Source of the DNA: Methylotenera sp.
Lineage (GTDB): Bacteria > Pseudomonadota > Gammaproteobacteria > Burkholderiales > Methylophilaceae
NCBI GenBank assembly: GCA_030693535.1
Contig: JAUYAL010000018.1
Span: forward strand, 6,227 to 70,226
Direction of reading: 5' to 3'
Length of the DNA stretch: 64,000 bases
Position numbers and translations under genes: made by a program. This document shows, one piece after another, positions 25,348-33,619 of this stretch. The notes under the pieces were generated by a model. It worked only from the letters and a program-made list of their open reading frames with translations, had not been told where the DNA came from and searched no databases. The first letter of the stretch is position 1. Every line of letters begins with the position of its first letter.

Positions 25348-27129
25348 TTAGCGCTTCCAAACTTTTCCATAGGCAGCCAGCAATTGTTGATGCATTTTGC
25401 TGCCTTCCATATTTGCGCCTAGGTTACCTAAGCCAAAAAATTGCTCTTCACGATTAACAAGGCGTTTTGCTTGGCTTAATGTTTCTTGGCCGTACATAAG
25501 TTGCAGATTGTCTTCAAATAAGGCCAGATTGCTACTTTTTGATCCATCAGTGGCTAACTCATCCTCAATTTGCACTAAATTTGCAATGCAGCGGTAAACT
25601 TTTGCACGCGCTGGCGGAAGTTCATTGAATTGTGCAATCCAAGCACAGCCGTCTAATATGTCGTTGGTGCTGTTGCAAGCCAGCGCAGCAAGTGTTTTAA
25701 GTTCGCCGGCGCGCAGATCTACCCAAGTGGAACCAGCATCAGCACATAGGCCTATGAGTGTGGTGACAGGTAATTCATCTGCTAAATCTAAATCAAGCAG
25801 TATTTCTAGTAATTCAGCGGATTCTTTCTTTTTTAAATCTTGTAAGCGTAAGGCAAAAGGGCGCACCAAATTACCTACGGTGTTGTTTTCCCATTCTAAT
25901 TCTTCTACCGGGTAGATTTCACTCATGCCTGGTACGAAAATGCGGCAGGCGTAAACGCCTAGGTGGGTAAAGTCAGCAATGTACATATCATGCCCGCTAT
26001 TGTGAATGGTATTTACACACCAGTCGTAGTCTTCTTGCGTGGTTGTGCCAAAGTTCCAATCTACAAATTCATAATCTGGCGTGCTGCGTAAAAAATTCCA
26101 GCTAATCACACCGCTAGAATCTACAAAATGGATTTCTAAATTTTGTGAGTCAGCAATCTCCTCCATATCAAAACCTGGCGCGACGAAGCCTTTTAAGCTG
26201 CCTAGGGCGCGGCCTTGAAGCAATTCAGTCAGTGCCCGTTCTAACGCAACTTCAAAGCGTGGGTGTGCGCCAAAACTAGCAAAGCAACCTTGGTCTTCAG
26301 GATGTAAAAGCGTAACGTTCATCACCGGATATTGACCACCTAAAGAGGCGTCTTTTACTAAAATGCCGTAGCCTGCATCGCGCAAGCCTTTAATGCCTGC
26401 AGCAATGCTTGGATAACGATTAATCACAGATTCTGGTACGTCTGGCAAACAAATGCCTTCACGGATAATTTTGTATTTGATGTCACGTTCAAAAATCTCA
26501 GCAAGCGCCTGTGTGCGTGCTTCCATCAAGGTGTTGCCCGCACTCATGCCATTACTGACATACAAATTTCCGATGAGATTAACAGGGAATAAAACGATTT
26601 TTCCATCACGTAAACGTGTGTACGGAATCGCGCAAATGCCGCGCTCTTTATTGCCTGAATTCAAATCAATCAACTGACTGGCAACAGTCGTACCTTCTGG
26701 GTTGTAAAATTTTTGTAAATCTGGTGTTAATAACTCTTTAGGCCACTTGTCATTCTTGACCTTAAACCATTGCTCATTCGGGTAATGTACAAACTCTTTA
26801 TAGGCGATAGTTTCACCTAAGTAAAAATGTGTCCAAAAATAGTTGGTACTCAAGCGCTCAAAATACTCGCCAAGCGCGCTAGCGCGAGCAGCAAGCTGCG
26901 ATGCGCCTTTACCATTGGTAAATAATCGTGTGCAGTCTTTATCGATAACATGTACTGACCAAATACCCTCGATTTCATTTAACCAAGATTTTTCTTCTAC
27001 ATGAATACCTAGCGCTATTAATTTTCCCTGCAAGGTGCTAATTGATGATTCAAGAGATGCATCTTTGCTGGGAATAAAGGTATCTTTTATTCCTGTTTTA
27101 GGTGAAATAAAGGTTTCAGTAGTGTTCAT
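25348..27129 (-). CDS. ycaO: YcaO protein (RimO-associated, ribosomal S12 methylthiolation accessory)
   Basis: A 593-residue YcaO-fold ATP-binding protein matching the E. coli YcaO class in length and in its C-terminal helical extension. ATP/Mg-binding stretches are visible as ARASALGEYFERLS (residues about 80-94) and MEARTQALAEIFERDIK (about 200-216). E. coli YcaO supports RimO-dependent beta-methylthiolation of ribosomal protein S12. YcaO enzymes more generally activate peptide amides for heterocycle or thioamide formation. There is no adjacent precursor peptide, dehydrogenase or E1-like protein, so a RiPP cluster is unlikely. Confidence 0.88.
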   Translation of the reverse strand: MNTTETFISPKTGIKDTFIPSKDASLESSISTLQGKLIALGIHVEEKSWLNEIEGIWSVHVIDKDCTRLFTNGKGASQLAARASALGEYFERLSTNYFWTHFYLGETIAYKEFVHYPNEQWFKVKNDKWPKELLTPDLQKFYNPEGTTVASQLIDLNSGNKERGICAIPYTRLRDGKIVLFPVNLIGNLYVSNGMSAGNTLMEARTQALAEIFERDIKYKIIREGICLPDVPESVINRYPSIAAGIKGLRDAGYGILVKDASLGGQYPVMNVTLLHPEDQGCFASFGAHPRFEVALERALTELLQGRALGSLKGFVAPGFDMEEIADSQNLEIHFVDSSGVISWNFLRSTPDYEFVDWNFGTTTQEDYDWCVNTIHNSGHDMYIADFTHLGVYACRIFVPGMSEIYPVEELEWENNTVGNLVRPFALRLQDLKKKESAELLEILLDLDLADELPVTTLIGLCADAGSTWVDLRAGELKTLAALACNSTNDILDGCAWIAQFNELPPARAKVYRCIANLVQIEDELATDGSKSSNLALFEDNLQLMYGQETLSQAKRLVNREEQFFGLGNLGANMEGSKMHQQLLAAYGKVWKR

Positions 27130-27322
27130 GATTGATACTTTAAGAGAAAGAATGACAGAATATCATGCTGTGTTAATAATGTGAAAAGTGGGAGCTTGTA
27201 TAGCCGCCAATTTGCCAGAGCGATTAAGAAAATTATTAATGCGAATAACAAGATGAGTAGATGCTTGCATATTTCTGGATTTGTATTTTGTGAAATTTGG
27301 CCAAATGCTCAATAAAAGCAGA

Positions 27323-27928
27323 TTATTGATTCTTTTTGCCAGAGGTGTCTTTCGACAATGCTCGGCGATATTCCTCAAGCTTTGCTTCGTAGTTTTCCGC
27401 TTCTCCGTATTCTAAAAAGCGTGCGTACCTATTATGCGTACCTAATATTTTTCGCGCATGTTTGATTGGGCAAAAATATTGCTCAGTCCTTGCAATAATT
27501 TCACTAACATAGGAAATCATGCCACTGCCATATGCACAGTATGTACAATGAAATTTCTCAATAAAATTCAGGTAATTGAGCTGTTGTCTGTCAAATATAA
27601 TGTAGTCGGCACGCCGTACTTTCTTGATGCCGTAAATTGGAAAGCAGGTGAGCTGGTAGAAACTGACGAAAAGGTCAGTAATAAGTAATGGAATAATCAT
27701 CGAGTAAATAATCGGACCAGTAATCAAGTTCTGCGGGCGATCAGTTACCAACCAACGAAAGAAGTTTCGCTTAAGTCTTCGATGAGTTTCTTTGACGGAT
27801 TGTTCGAATTCGACACGCTTGCCCTTTATCTGGAAAAATATATTATTCTGTTGCTCGTTGAGCGCCTCACGCAGGTCATCTTCTAGTGTGGTGATCTGGT
27901 CAAGTAGTTGCTGAATACGGTCGTTCAT
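27323..27928 (-). CDS. Conserved membrane protein of unknown function with CxYC motif
   Basis: A 201-residue protein I cannot name. It has an N-terminal coiled coil (residues about 3-32, LLDQITTLEDDLREALNE), a basic stretch, and two hydrophobic segments around 65-100 (LITGPIIYSMIIPLLITDLF and FYQLTCFPIYGI). A conserved-looking region follows with FHCTYCAYGSG, EIIARTEQYFCPIKHARK and YARFLEYGEAENYEAKL. Three cysteines plus histidines could bind a metal. The ATG at 27928 has GGAG 6 bases upstream; an in-frame TTG at 27940 is less likely. It is divergent from the PQQ dehydrogenase gene. Confidence 0.75.
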   Translation of the reverse strand: MNDRIQQLLDQITTLEDDLREALNEQQNNIFFQIKGKRVEFEQSVKETHRRLKRNFFRWLVTDRPQNLITGPIIYSMIIPLLITDLFVSFYQLTCFPIYGIKKVRRADYIIFDRQQLNYLNFIEKFHCTYCAYGSGMISYVSEIIARTEQYFCPIKHARKILGTHNRYARFLEYGEAENYEAKLEEYRRALSKDTSGKKNQ

Positions 27929-28039
27929 TAAGTACTCCAATTTTGATGATACTTACATCAGTATAACTGCAACTATCATCTACTGACTTAACAAGATTGA
28001 TAGCCATGATCAAAATGTAACTTCGTTAAAAACTGGCAA

Positions 28040-28063
28040 AAAGTATACGAATCTGTATACTTT
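28040..28063. promoter_or_regulatory. Palindromic operator-like site upstream of the PQQ dehydrogenase
   Basis: AAAGTATAC-GAATCT-GTATACTTT is a perfect 9-base inverted repeat with a 6-base spacer, centred about 60 bases before the dehydrogenase ATG and between two divergent genes. GTATAC half-sites of this shape are typical of dimeric TetR- or GntR-type repressors. No adjacent regulator gene is seen. Confidence 0.6.
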
Positions 28064-28111
28064 AATTATGAAGCTTTAAAGATATTCATTCTTTAATAAG
28101 AAATAGGAAAT

Positions 28112-29926
28112 GTGATGAATAAGCCATTAATCAATTGTAAGTTAAGCCATATTAGCGTTAAAGGTCTAATTTTACTCAGTTATTTTACTATGTTGTCCTG
28201 CTCAGGGTTAGCAAATAAGCAGGTCGTTGATGTGTCTAGTAAAGATTGGCCTAGTTTTGGTCGTGATTATACCAATCAACGTTTATCGCCATTGACAGAA
28301 ATCAATCAGCAAAATGTTAAATACTTGAAGTTGGCTTGGCAATTTAAAAGTGGGGTCGTTGCAAGCTTTCAAGCTACACCAATTGTCACAAATGGCGTGA
28401 TGTATGTGGCACTACCCTTTAATCATGTGGTCGCCTTGGATGCTAAAACGGGCATGGAATTATGGCGTTACAAGCATGATCGCAGAGCAAACTGGAAAAT
28501 GTGTTGCGGACCAGCAAATAGAGGTGTTGCTGTGAGTGACGGCAAAGTGTTTATTGGTACGGTTGATGCGCGATTGATAGCCTTAGATGCTAAAAATGGT
28601 AGCAAGCTTTGGGATATTGACGTGGCTGATGATACCGCGCTCACTGAAGATACTACTTCCTTGAGCAAAGCTGATGCAAAAAGCAGTAAAGATGTTTACG
28701 GTGGCACAGGTGTTGGCATTGCTATGGCCCCAGTGGTGTATCGAGGCAAAGTTATTGTGGGTGTGACTGGAGTAGGTTACGGCTTACATGTAGATACACC
28801 TAGATTAGATGCGCCATTAGGTGCGGTAATTGGGGTCGATGGACGTTATGGCCGACCAGGATTCTTAGCGGCTTATGATGTTAGCAGTGGTAAACGTGTG
28901 TGGCAGTTCGACACAATTCCAGCACAAGGTTGGGAGGGGCTGTTTGCAGAGACTACGTCGGATGGCATTTCGTTAAATCGTGATATTGCCGCTGAAAAAG
29001 CTAATTTAATTAATAATAAAGATGCATGGCGCTATGGTGGTGGCTCAGCTTGGAGTACGCCAGCGATCGATGTTAAAACCAATACACTTTATTTTGGAAC
29101 TGGTAACCCATCTCCACAAATGAATGACGTTTCACGTCCAGGGGATAATTTATATACAGTCTCGTTGGTTGCTTTAGACACGGAAACAGGAAAAATTAAA
29201 TGGTATTATCAACAAGTGCCGCATGATGTTTGGGGGTATGACTTAGCTAGTCCGCCGGTATTATTTGACTATATGTCTGGTGGTAAAAAAATTGCTGCAG
29301 TTGGACAAGCTAGTAAAACTGGTTGGTATTATGTGAATGACAGAGCGTCAGGAAAGCTACTAATGAAATCAGATGCTTTTGTGCCACAAAAAAATCTATT
29401 TGCTAAGGCAACTAAAGAAGGTACTGTGCTTTATCCTGGCATACTAGGTGGTTCAAACTGGAGTCCGAGCGCATTAGATGAGGGTAGTCAAACTAGCTTT
29501 GTTGCAGGAATCCATTCCCCTATAAAATACAAATTGGTGGAAGAGCCCGCTAAAGATGGTGCTGCTGCGATTCGATATGCATCATCAGAACCTACAAAAG
29601 ACCCGCGATGGGGCGTTATATCCGCCATTAACCTAGCTACTGGCAAAATTAACTGGCAAGTAAAAACAGAACAACCGTTAATGGGCGGCTTACTCGCCAC
29701 CAAAAGTCAGCTATTGTTTATGGGCGAAGGTAATGGCAATTTCAATGCTTACAATAGCAATACTGGTGAATTGCTATGGCAAGCTAAGGTTGAAGCCGGT
29801 GTGAATGCACCACCTATTAGTTATGAAGTTGATGGTGTTCAGTATATTGCTGTGGCAGCGGGTGGTAATGCTATTTTTGGATACACTGCGGGTGACAATA
29901 TTGTGGTCTACGCACTTAAAAAGTAA
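28112..29926 (+). CDS. Atypical PQQ-dependent alcohol dehydrogenase (quinoprotein)
   Basis: Periplasmic eight-bladed propeller of 604 residues that would oxidise alcohols with pyrroloquinoline quinone. Signs: N-terminal export segment (residues 10-33); DWPSFGRDYTNQRLSPL, the classic start; vicinal disulfide pair C131-C132; repeated tryptophan-docking blades (LDAKTGMELWRY, LDAKNGSKLWDI, LDTETGKIKWYY); metal-ligand Asn in FGTGNPSP (N332); and catalytic Asp356. Two departures from MxaF/XoxF/ExaA are seen. The usual GAEYGVRG metal-ligand segment is replaced by an insertion with GRYGRPG, and the residue two after the catalytic Asp is Glu358. No cytochrome or PQQ genes are adjacent. Substrate and metal are therefore unclear. 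Confidence 0.85.
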   Translation: MMNKPLINCKLSHISVKGLILLSYFTMLSCSGLANKQVVDVSSKDWPSFGRDYTNQRLSPLTEINQQNVKYLKLAWQFKSGVVASFQATPIVTNGVMYVALPFNHVVALDAKTGMELWRYKHDRRANWKMCCGPANRGVAVSDGKVFIGTVDARLIALDAKNGSKLWDIDVADDTALTEDTTSLSKADAKSSKDVYGGTGVGIAMAPVVYRGKVIVGVTGVGYGLHVDTPRLDAPLGAVIGVDGRYGRPGFLAAYDVSSGKRVWQFDTIPAQGWEGLFAETTSDGISLNRDIAAEKANLINNKDAWRYGGGSAWSTPAIDVKTNTLYFGTGNPSPQMNDVSRPGDNLYTVSLVALDTETGKIKWYYQQVPHDVWGYDLASPPVLFDYMSGGKKIAAVGQASKTGWYYVNDRASGKLLMKSDAFVPQKNLFAKATKEGTVLYPGILGGSNWSPSALDEGSQTSFVAGIHSPIKYKLVEEPAKDGAAAIRYASSEPTKDPRWGVISAINLATGKINWQVKTEQPLMGGLLATKSQLLFMGEGNGNFNAYNSNTGELLWQAKVEAGVNAPPISYEVDGVQYIAVAAGGNAIFGYTAGDNIVVYALKK

Positions 29927-29964
29927 ACCATAAATCCTTAATTGATTGCATTGCGAATAAAGAA

Positions 29965-30621
29965 ATGTACTTGTTGAGCGTATTGAAAAAACTATTCATC
30001 ATAATTTTCTTGGCTATCAATATAGCAGCTTGCGATAATAAGCCACAATATTCGAATATACCCGCAAAATCCACAGTAGTGGTTTTAGGCGATAGTTTAA
30101 GTTTTGGCACTGGCGCAGGAATGAAAGAAGATTATGTCAGTATTCTTGCTGATAATACTGGTTGGAATATCACCAATGCTAGCGTACCAGGCAACACTTC
30201 AGCAGATGGCCTAGAACGCACAGCAACTTTGCTTGCAGGCATGAAGATTGATTTGCTTATCATTGAGCTTGGAGGAAATGATTTCCTTCAACGCTTACCA
30301 GAAACTGAGACGATTAGTAATTTGAAGTCCATACTAGCGCAGGCTAAAGTAAAGGGTATTCAAACTATATTATTGGCAATACCAGAATTTAGTCCAATGG
30401 GCGCAGCTTTTGGTCACCTTTCGGATCATTCTCTTTATAAAAAACTTTCAGAAGAGACTGATACACCTTTGGTCGAAAATCTATTTACAAAGGTGTTAGG
30501 GAATAATGCGCTTAAAGCAGACCAAGTACACCCGAATGCTGAAGGTTATCGTGGTGTAGAAGCTCTCTTGCGTAAGTCACTTATTGAGATGGGCTTTTTG
30601 GCGAATAATCAAAAAATATAA
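29965..30621 (+). CDS. GDSL/SGNH esterase (TesA-like), probable lipoprotein
   Basis: A 218-residue serine esterase of the TesA/arylesterase type. A lipoprotein signal ends at INIAAC (Cys about 23). The SGNH blocks are visible: block I VVVLGDSLSFGTGA with the nucleophile Ser, block II SVPGNTSADG with Gly, block III IIELGGNDFLQ with Asn, and block V DQVHPNAEGY with the catalytic Asp-His. Relatives hydrolyse thioesters, lysophospholipids or aryl esters. It sits 38 bases after the quinoprotein gene on the same strand and converges with the SemiSWEET gene. Confidence 0.88.
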   Translation: MYLLSVLKKLFIIIFLAINIAACDNKPQYSNIPAKSTVVVLGDSLSFGTGAGMKEDYVSILADNTGWNITNASVPGNTSADGLERTATLLAGMKIDLLIIELGGNDFLQRLPETETISNLKSILAQAKVKGIQTILLAIPEFSPMGAAFGHLSDHSLYKKLSEETDTPLVENLFTKVLGNNALKADQVHPNAEGYRGVEALLRKSLIEMGFLANNQKI

Positions 30622-30633
30622 TACCAAGAGTTT

Positions 30634-30891
30634 TCAGTGTCTATGCGTAATTTTTAAGCAAAGAACTACGCAAGCGAGTACTAAAGTAATGCAGTTGGCA
30701 AGAATAATTGGCCAACTGACAATCATGATGCCATAAATCAACCATCCAGCGACACCGAGGCTAAATAAACTATACATGGGTAGCGATACGCCAGATAAAT
30801 CTCGCGTTTTCCAAGAATGTAGAGCTTGTGGCACGAATGCGAGTGTAGTTAAGAAAGCTGAAAAATAGCCAATAAGGTCTGCGTTATTCAT
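30634..30891 (-). CDS. SemiSWEET-type sugar transporter
   Basis: An 85-residue membrane protein with three helices and a PQ motif (AFVPQALHSWKTRDLSGVS), matching the SemiSWEET/PQ-loop family. Family members form dimers that let sugars such as sucrose or glucose cross the inner membrane. The conserved Asn in the third helix is present (ILANCITLVLA). The closest partner in operon terms is not obvious; it faces the esterase gene and has the cspA terminator just upstream of its promoter region. Confidence 0.85.
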   Translation of the reverse strand: MNNADLIGYFSAFLTTLAFVPQALHSWKTRDLSGVSLPMYSLFSLGVAGWLIYGIMIVSWPIILANCITLVLACVVLCLKITHRH

Positions 30892-30953
30892 ATTAAACTA
30901 GTGCGATGGTAAGTTGTTAAGCATATACAATTGGCAACTTTGTAAATTAAGGC

Positions 30954-30986
30954 AAAAAAAATGGCCCAATTAAGGGCCATTTTTTT
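30954..30986. terminator. Bidirectional intrinsic terminator after cspA
   Basis: ATGGCCC-AATTAA-GGGCCAT stem-loop flanked by A7 on the left and T6-7 on the right, so it works on both strands. It follows the cspA stop (31001) on the minus strand and could also end plus-strand transcription from the esterase gene. Confidence 0.9.
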
Positions 30987-31000
30987 GGATTCTTAGTTAC

Positions 31001-31204
31001 TTAAGCTTTCTGAATGTTAGAAGCTTGTTTACCTTTTGGTCCGTCTGTAACATCAAAACTTACGCGATCATTTTCTTTCAAGCTTTTGTAACCAGAGTCA
31101 ACAATTGCTGAAAAATGAGCGAATAAATCGTCGCCGCCCGCATCAGGAGTAATGAAACCAAAACCTTTTGAATCATTAAACCATTTAACTAAACCTGTAG
31201 CCAT
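31001..31204 (-). CDS. cspA: CspA-family cold-shock protein
   Basis: A 67-residue single cold-shock domain that binds single-stranded RNA and melts secondary structure. The RNA-binding motifs RNP1 KGFGFI and RNP2 DLFAHF are both intact, and the start [17 protein letters not shown] is typical. A GGAATAAG ribosome site precedes the ATG. An AT-rich leader of over 100 bases is present upstream, as in many cold-regulated csp genes. Confidence 0.95.
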   Translation of the reverse strand: MATGLVKWFNDSKGFGFITPDAGGDDLFAHFSAIVDSGYKSLKENDRVSFDVTDGPKGKQASNIQKA

Positions 31205-31557
31205 ATCTTATTCCATACTTTAAAAAAGGGAGGCACCCTAAATGAATGGGTTTTTAACTAATAATCAGTCTTAAAACTAAACCAAATTAAATAACCAAAC
31301 GCCTAAACTACTTTTTACGGGGAAACAATTCCTCTGTCAAGTACTATTTTTAGATTTTGATAGAAAAATGGAAATAGAGGGTTAAAAGTTTATTGGTTTG
31401 GCTTATTTTATGCAGAGGATAAGGCATCGTAGAACGCGCTCTTGGGTGTGTACTCAAAATCCATCAAGCAATCTCTGATGTAATGGTGCACGTTAATTTT
31501 TTAAGGTGGTATCGATTATGACAATAATGCCGAGAGAACGTCCATTAACGCATCTAG
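31205..31557. other. Intergenic region: cspA leader and 3' end of the lipid operon
   Basis: The cspA-proximal half (31205-31400) is AT-rich and probably holds the cspA promoter and a long 5' leader. The other half (31400-31557) lies beyond the last gene of the lipid operon and shows no clear gene. A tiny frame at 31518-31574 on the plus strand has an AAGGTGG site but only 18 codons and is not called. No strong terminator for the lipid operon was seen. Confidence 0.45.
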
Positions 31558-32856
31558 CTAATTTGCCCAACTAGAAGCGCTATATGAAATTCGGTTCTGA
31601 GGCTTAGCTAATAATAAATGGACATCACCCAAGGCACATTCCATAAAGCCAGCTTCACAATAGCAAAAATAGAAATCCCACATTTTGATAAATTCTTCTG
31701 AGTAGCCAAGTTTTCGAACTTCTTGAAGATTTTCAAAAAAGTTTTCTCGCCAAATTTTTAAAGTTGTTGCATAGTGCTGACCTATATCTTCCAAATTAAA
31801 CAATCGCAAATCACTCGTCTTAGTAATGCTGTTGAGCATTGCGGTGTTTGATGGAATGCATGAGCCTGGAAATATATAGCGCTGGATAAAATCGACTGAT
31901 TTTTTTGCATTTTCATAACGTTGATCTGCAATTGTGATGGCTTGTATTAACGCTAGGCCATCCTCGTTAAGTAATGAACCAACTTTAGCAAAATAGGTGT
32001 CATAAAATCTATGACCTACGGCTTCAATCATTTCAATCGAAACTAATTTATCAAAAGTACCCGTTAAATGTCGATAGTCTTCAAGTAAGAGGGTGATTTT
32101 ATCTTCTAGGCCAACAGCTTTTACTTTTGCTTTTGCTAATACATATTGTTGTTTAGAAATAGTGGTAGTGGTTACATGACAACCATAATGCGTTGCTGCA
32201 TAAATGGCAAATCCACCCCATCCTGTGCCAATTTCAATTACATGATCTGTCGGTTTTAAGTCTAATTTATCGCAGATAGTTTTAAGCTTAAGCTCAGAGG
32301 CAGCTTGTAGATTAGGTGTATATTCGTTAAAGATTGCGCTGGAATACATCATGGTTGGATCTAAAAATAAGGCAAACATGTCGTTACCTAAATCATAATG
32401 CGCTGCAATATTCTTGCGACTACCTTCGGTAGTATTGCTATTGAGCCAGTGCAACAATTGCATAAAAGGTTTGGTCAACCATTGGTAGCCGCCTTCAAGT
32501 GTGTCCATGACGGATTGATTGACACACATCAGACGAATCACATCGGTAAGATTGTCAGCGGTCCAATAGCCGAGCATATAGGCTTCACCAGCGCCTATGC
32601 TGCCACCAAAAGCGATTTCGCCATAAAAGCGTGAATCATGCACATGAATGTTGGCTTTTATCTCTTGACCATTGCCAAAGCTGTGCTGTTCAGCGCCATC
32701 GTTGAGCGTTAATCTGCCTTTTTGTATCATTTGCAGACGTTTTAGGATTTGCGACTTTGCAAAATCTGCGACCCATTTAGAGCGGCTTTTTTGCTTTAAG
32801 CTGGCAGTTAAGGTTTCTTGTTGAGATGTGTTCTTAATCATCATTTTTTGAAGCAT
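31558..32856 (-). CDS. CFA-synthase-like lipid methyltransferase (lipid operon gene 9)
   Basis: A 432-residue SAM-dependent enzyme of the cyclopropane fatty-acid synthase family, acting on unsaturated acyl chains of membrane phospholipids. An N-terminal domain (to about 150) contains AYMLGYW. The catalytic domain has AAHYDLGNDMFALFLDP, SAM site EIGTGWGGFA, DYRHLTGTFDKLVSIEMIEAVG and RYIFPGSCIPS. Compared with E. coli Cfa, the active-site YSC is YSS here and the histidine of LLHTIG is Gln (QAITIAD). Methyl addition without ring formation, as in furan or methyl-branched lipid routes, is therefore possible. Start is at 32856 or the twin ATGs at 32844/32841; all overlap the DUF1365 stop. Confidence 0.88.
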   Translation of the reverse strand: MLQKMMIKNTSQQETLTASLKQKSRSKWVADFAKSQILKRLQMIQKGRLTLNDGAEQHSFGNGQEIKANIHVHDSRFYGEIAFGGSIGAGEAYMLGYWTADNLTDVIRLMCVNQSVMDTLEGGYQWLTKPFMQLLHWLNSNTTEGSRKNIAAHYDLGNDMFALFLDPTMMYSSAIFNEYTPNLQAASELKLKTICDKLDLKPTDHVIEIGTGWGGFAIYAATHYGCHVTTTTISKQQYVLAKAKVKAVGLEDKITLLLEDYRHLTGTFDKLVSIEMIEAVGHRFYDTYFAKVGSLLNEDGLALIQAITIADQRYENAKKSVDFIQRYIFPGSCIPSNTAMLNSITKTSDLRLFNLEDIGQHYATTLKIWRENFFENLQEVRKLGYSEEFIKMWDFYFCYCEAGFMECALGDVHLLLAKPQNRISYSASSWAN

Positions 32857-33619
32857 TTATTGGGTTTGAGTAAAAAGGTACGCGCTTAATCCAAAGTAAA
32901 AGTGCGTTCCAATAAATGGCGGCAACTACTTTAAGTGTCATGAATGGATAATGGATCAAAATCCAATTGAGGTTACTTTGCTTAATTTCTTTGCGTTCCA
33001 AGGCTAACATAGCACTGAAAATTTGTTCACCATCTTTAAAATTTTTCATGTGAATTAGTAACTGATTTTCTTCGTGCAAAAATTCCCAGTCGTATTGAAT
33101 GTTCATAGGCATAAAGGGTGAAACATGGAACGTTTTATCAAATTTGAATATTGTAAATTCACCATTTTTAGTTTTTTTTATGATTTTCTCAGAGTTAAAG
33201 TCATGCACATACGCATAGTCTTCACCCCAAGGTGTATTGGTAATATGGCTGACAATGGCTTGCAGGGTAATGCCGTCAGCTTCAAAACAATAGTAAAAGC
33301 TCACTGGATTGAAACAATGCCCAAAATAACGCATATTGGTTAGTAAGCGAATTTTCCCGCGGGGCGCAGAACCGGTGGCTTTTTTTACAAGGTCGCTAAT
33401 CTCTTGCTTAAGCGATATTTTGGGGTTGCCATAATAGTCCGATCGTTTAAAGTAAGCCCAATTTCTAGTGGTATAAGACCAATTTTTAAAACCACTGAAT
33501 AAATCTGGCAGTTCATCTAAATCTAAATACATCATAAAAACTTGGTAGCTGAAACCATGCTGCCTAGGCAGGAATCTGTGGTGAGTTACTAAGCCTTCGT
33601 AGATAGCACTTTTAGTCAT
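32834..33619 (-). CDS. DUF1365 protein (lipid operon gene 8)
   Basis: A 261-residue protein with DUF1365 signatures: AIYEGLVTHHRFLPRQHGFSY at the start, MMYLDLDELPDLF, RLLTNMRYFGHCFNPVSFYYCF in the middle, and NTPWGEDYAYV. It starts by a 4-base ATGA overlap with the COG2907 flavoprotein gene and ends inside the start of the CFA-like gene. In many bacteria DUF1365, COG2907 and CFA-like genes occur as a trio, often in singlet-oxygen or photo-oxidative stress regulons. Its reaction is unknown; the His/Cys-rich FGHCFNP core is a plausible metal or substrate site. Confidence 0.85.
   Translation of the reverse strand: MTKSAIYEGLVTHHRFLPRQHGFSYQVFMMYLDLDELPDLFSGFKNWSYTTRNWAYFKRSDYYGNPKISLKQEISDLVKKATGSAPRGKIRLLTNMRYFGHCFNPVSFYYCFEADGITLQAIVSHITNTPWGEDYAYVHDFNSEKIIKKTKNGEFTIFKFDKTFHVSPFMPMNIQYDWEFLHEENQLLIHMKNFKDGEQIFSAMLALERKEIKQSNLNWILIHYPFMTLKVVAAIYWNALLLWIKRVPFYSNPINASKNDD

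Noticed and set aside
25348..27129. A RiPP biosynthetic cluster around ycaO
   Set aside because: The protein has the length and C-terminal extension of the RimO-linked class, and no precursor peptide, dehydrogenase, protease or exporter is adjacent.
27163..27378. A 71-codon minus-strand frame between ycaO and the CxYC protein
   Set aside because: It overlaps the 3' end of the supported gene at 27323-27928, has no ribosome site and no recognisable sequence.
28112..29926. The quinoprotein as a lipoprotein (Cys30)
   Set aside because: The residues before the cysteine (TMLSC) are a poor lipobox; ordinary export to the periplasm is more likely.
31518..31574. An 18-codon plus-strand frame with AAGGTGG ribosome site
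   Set aside because: Too short, antisense to the end of the CFA-like gene, and no similarity; coincidence cannot be ruled out.
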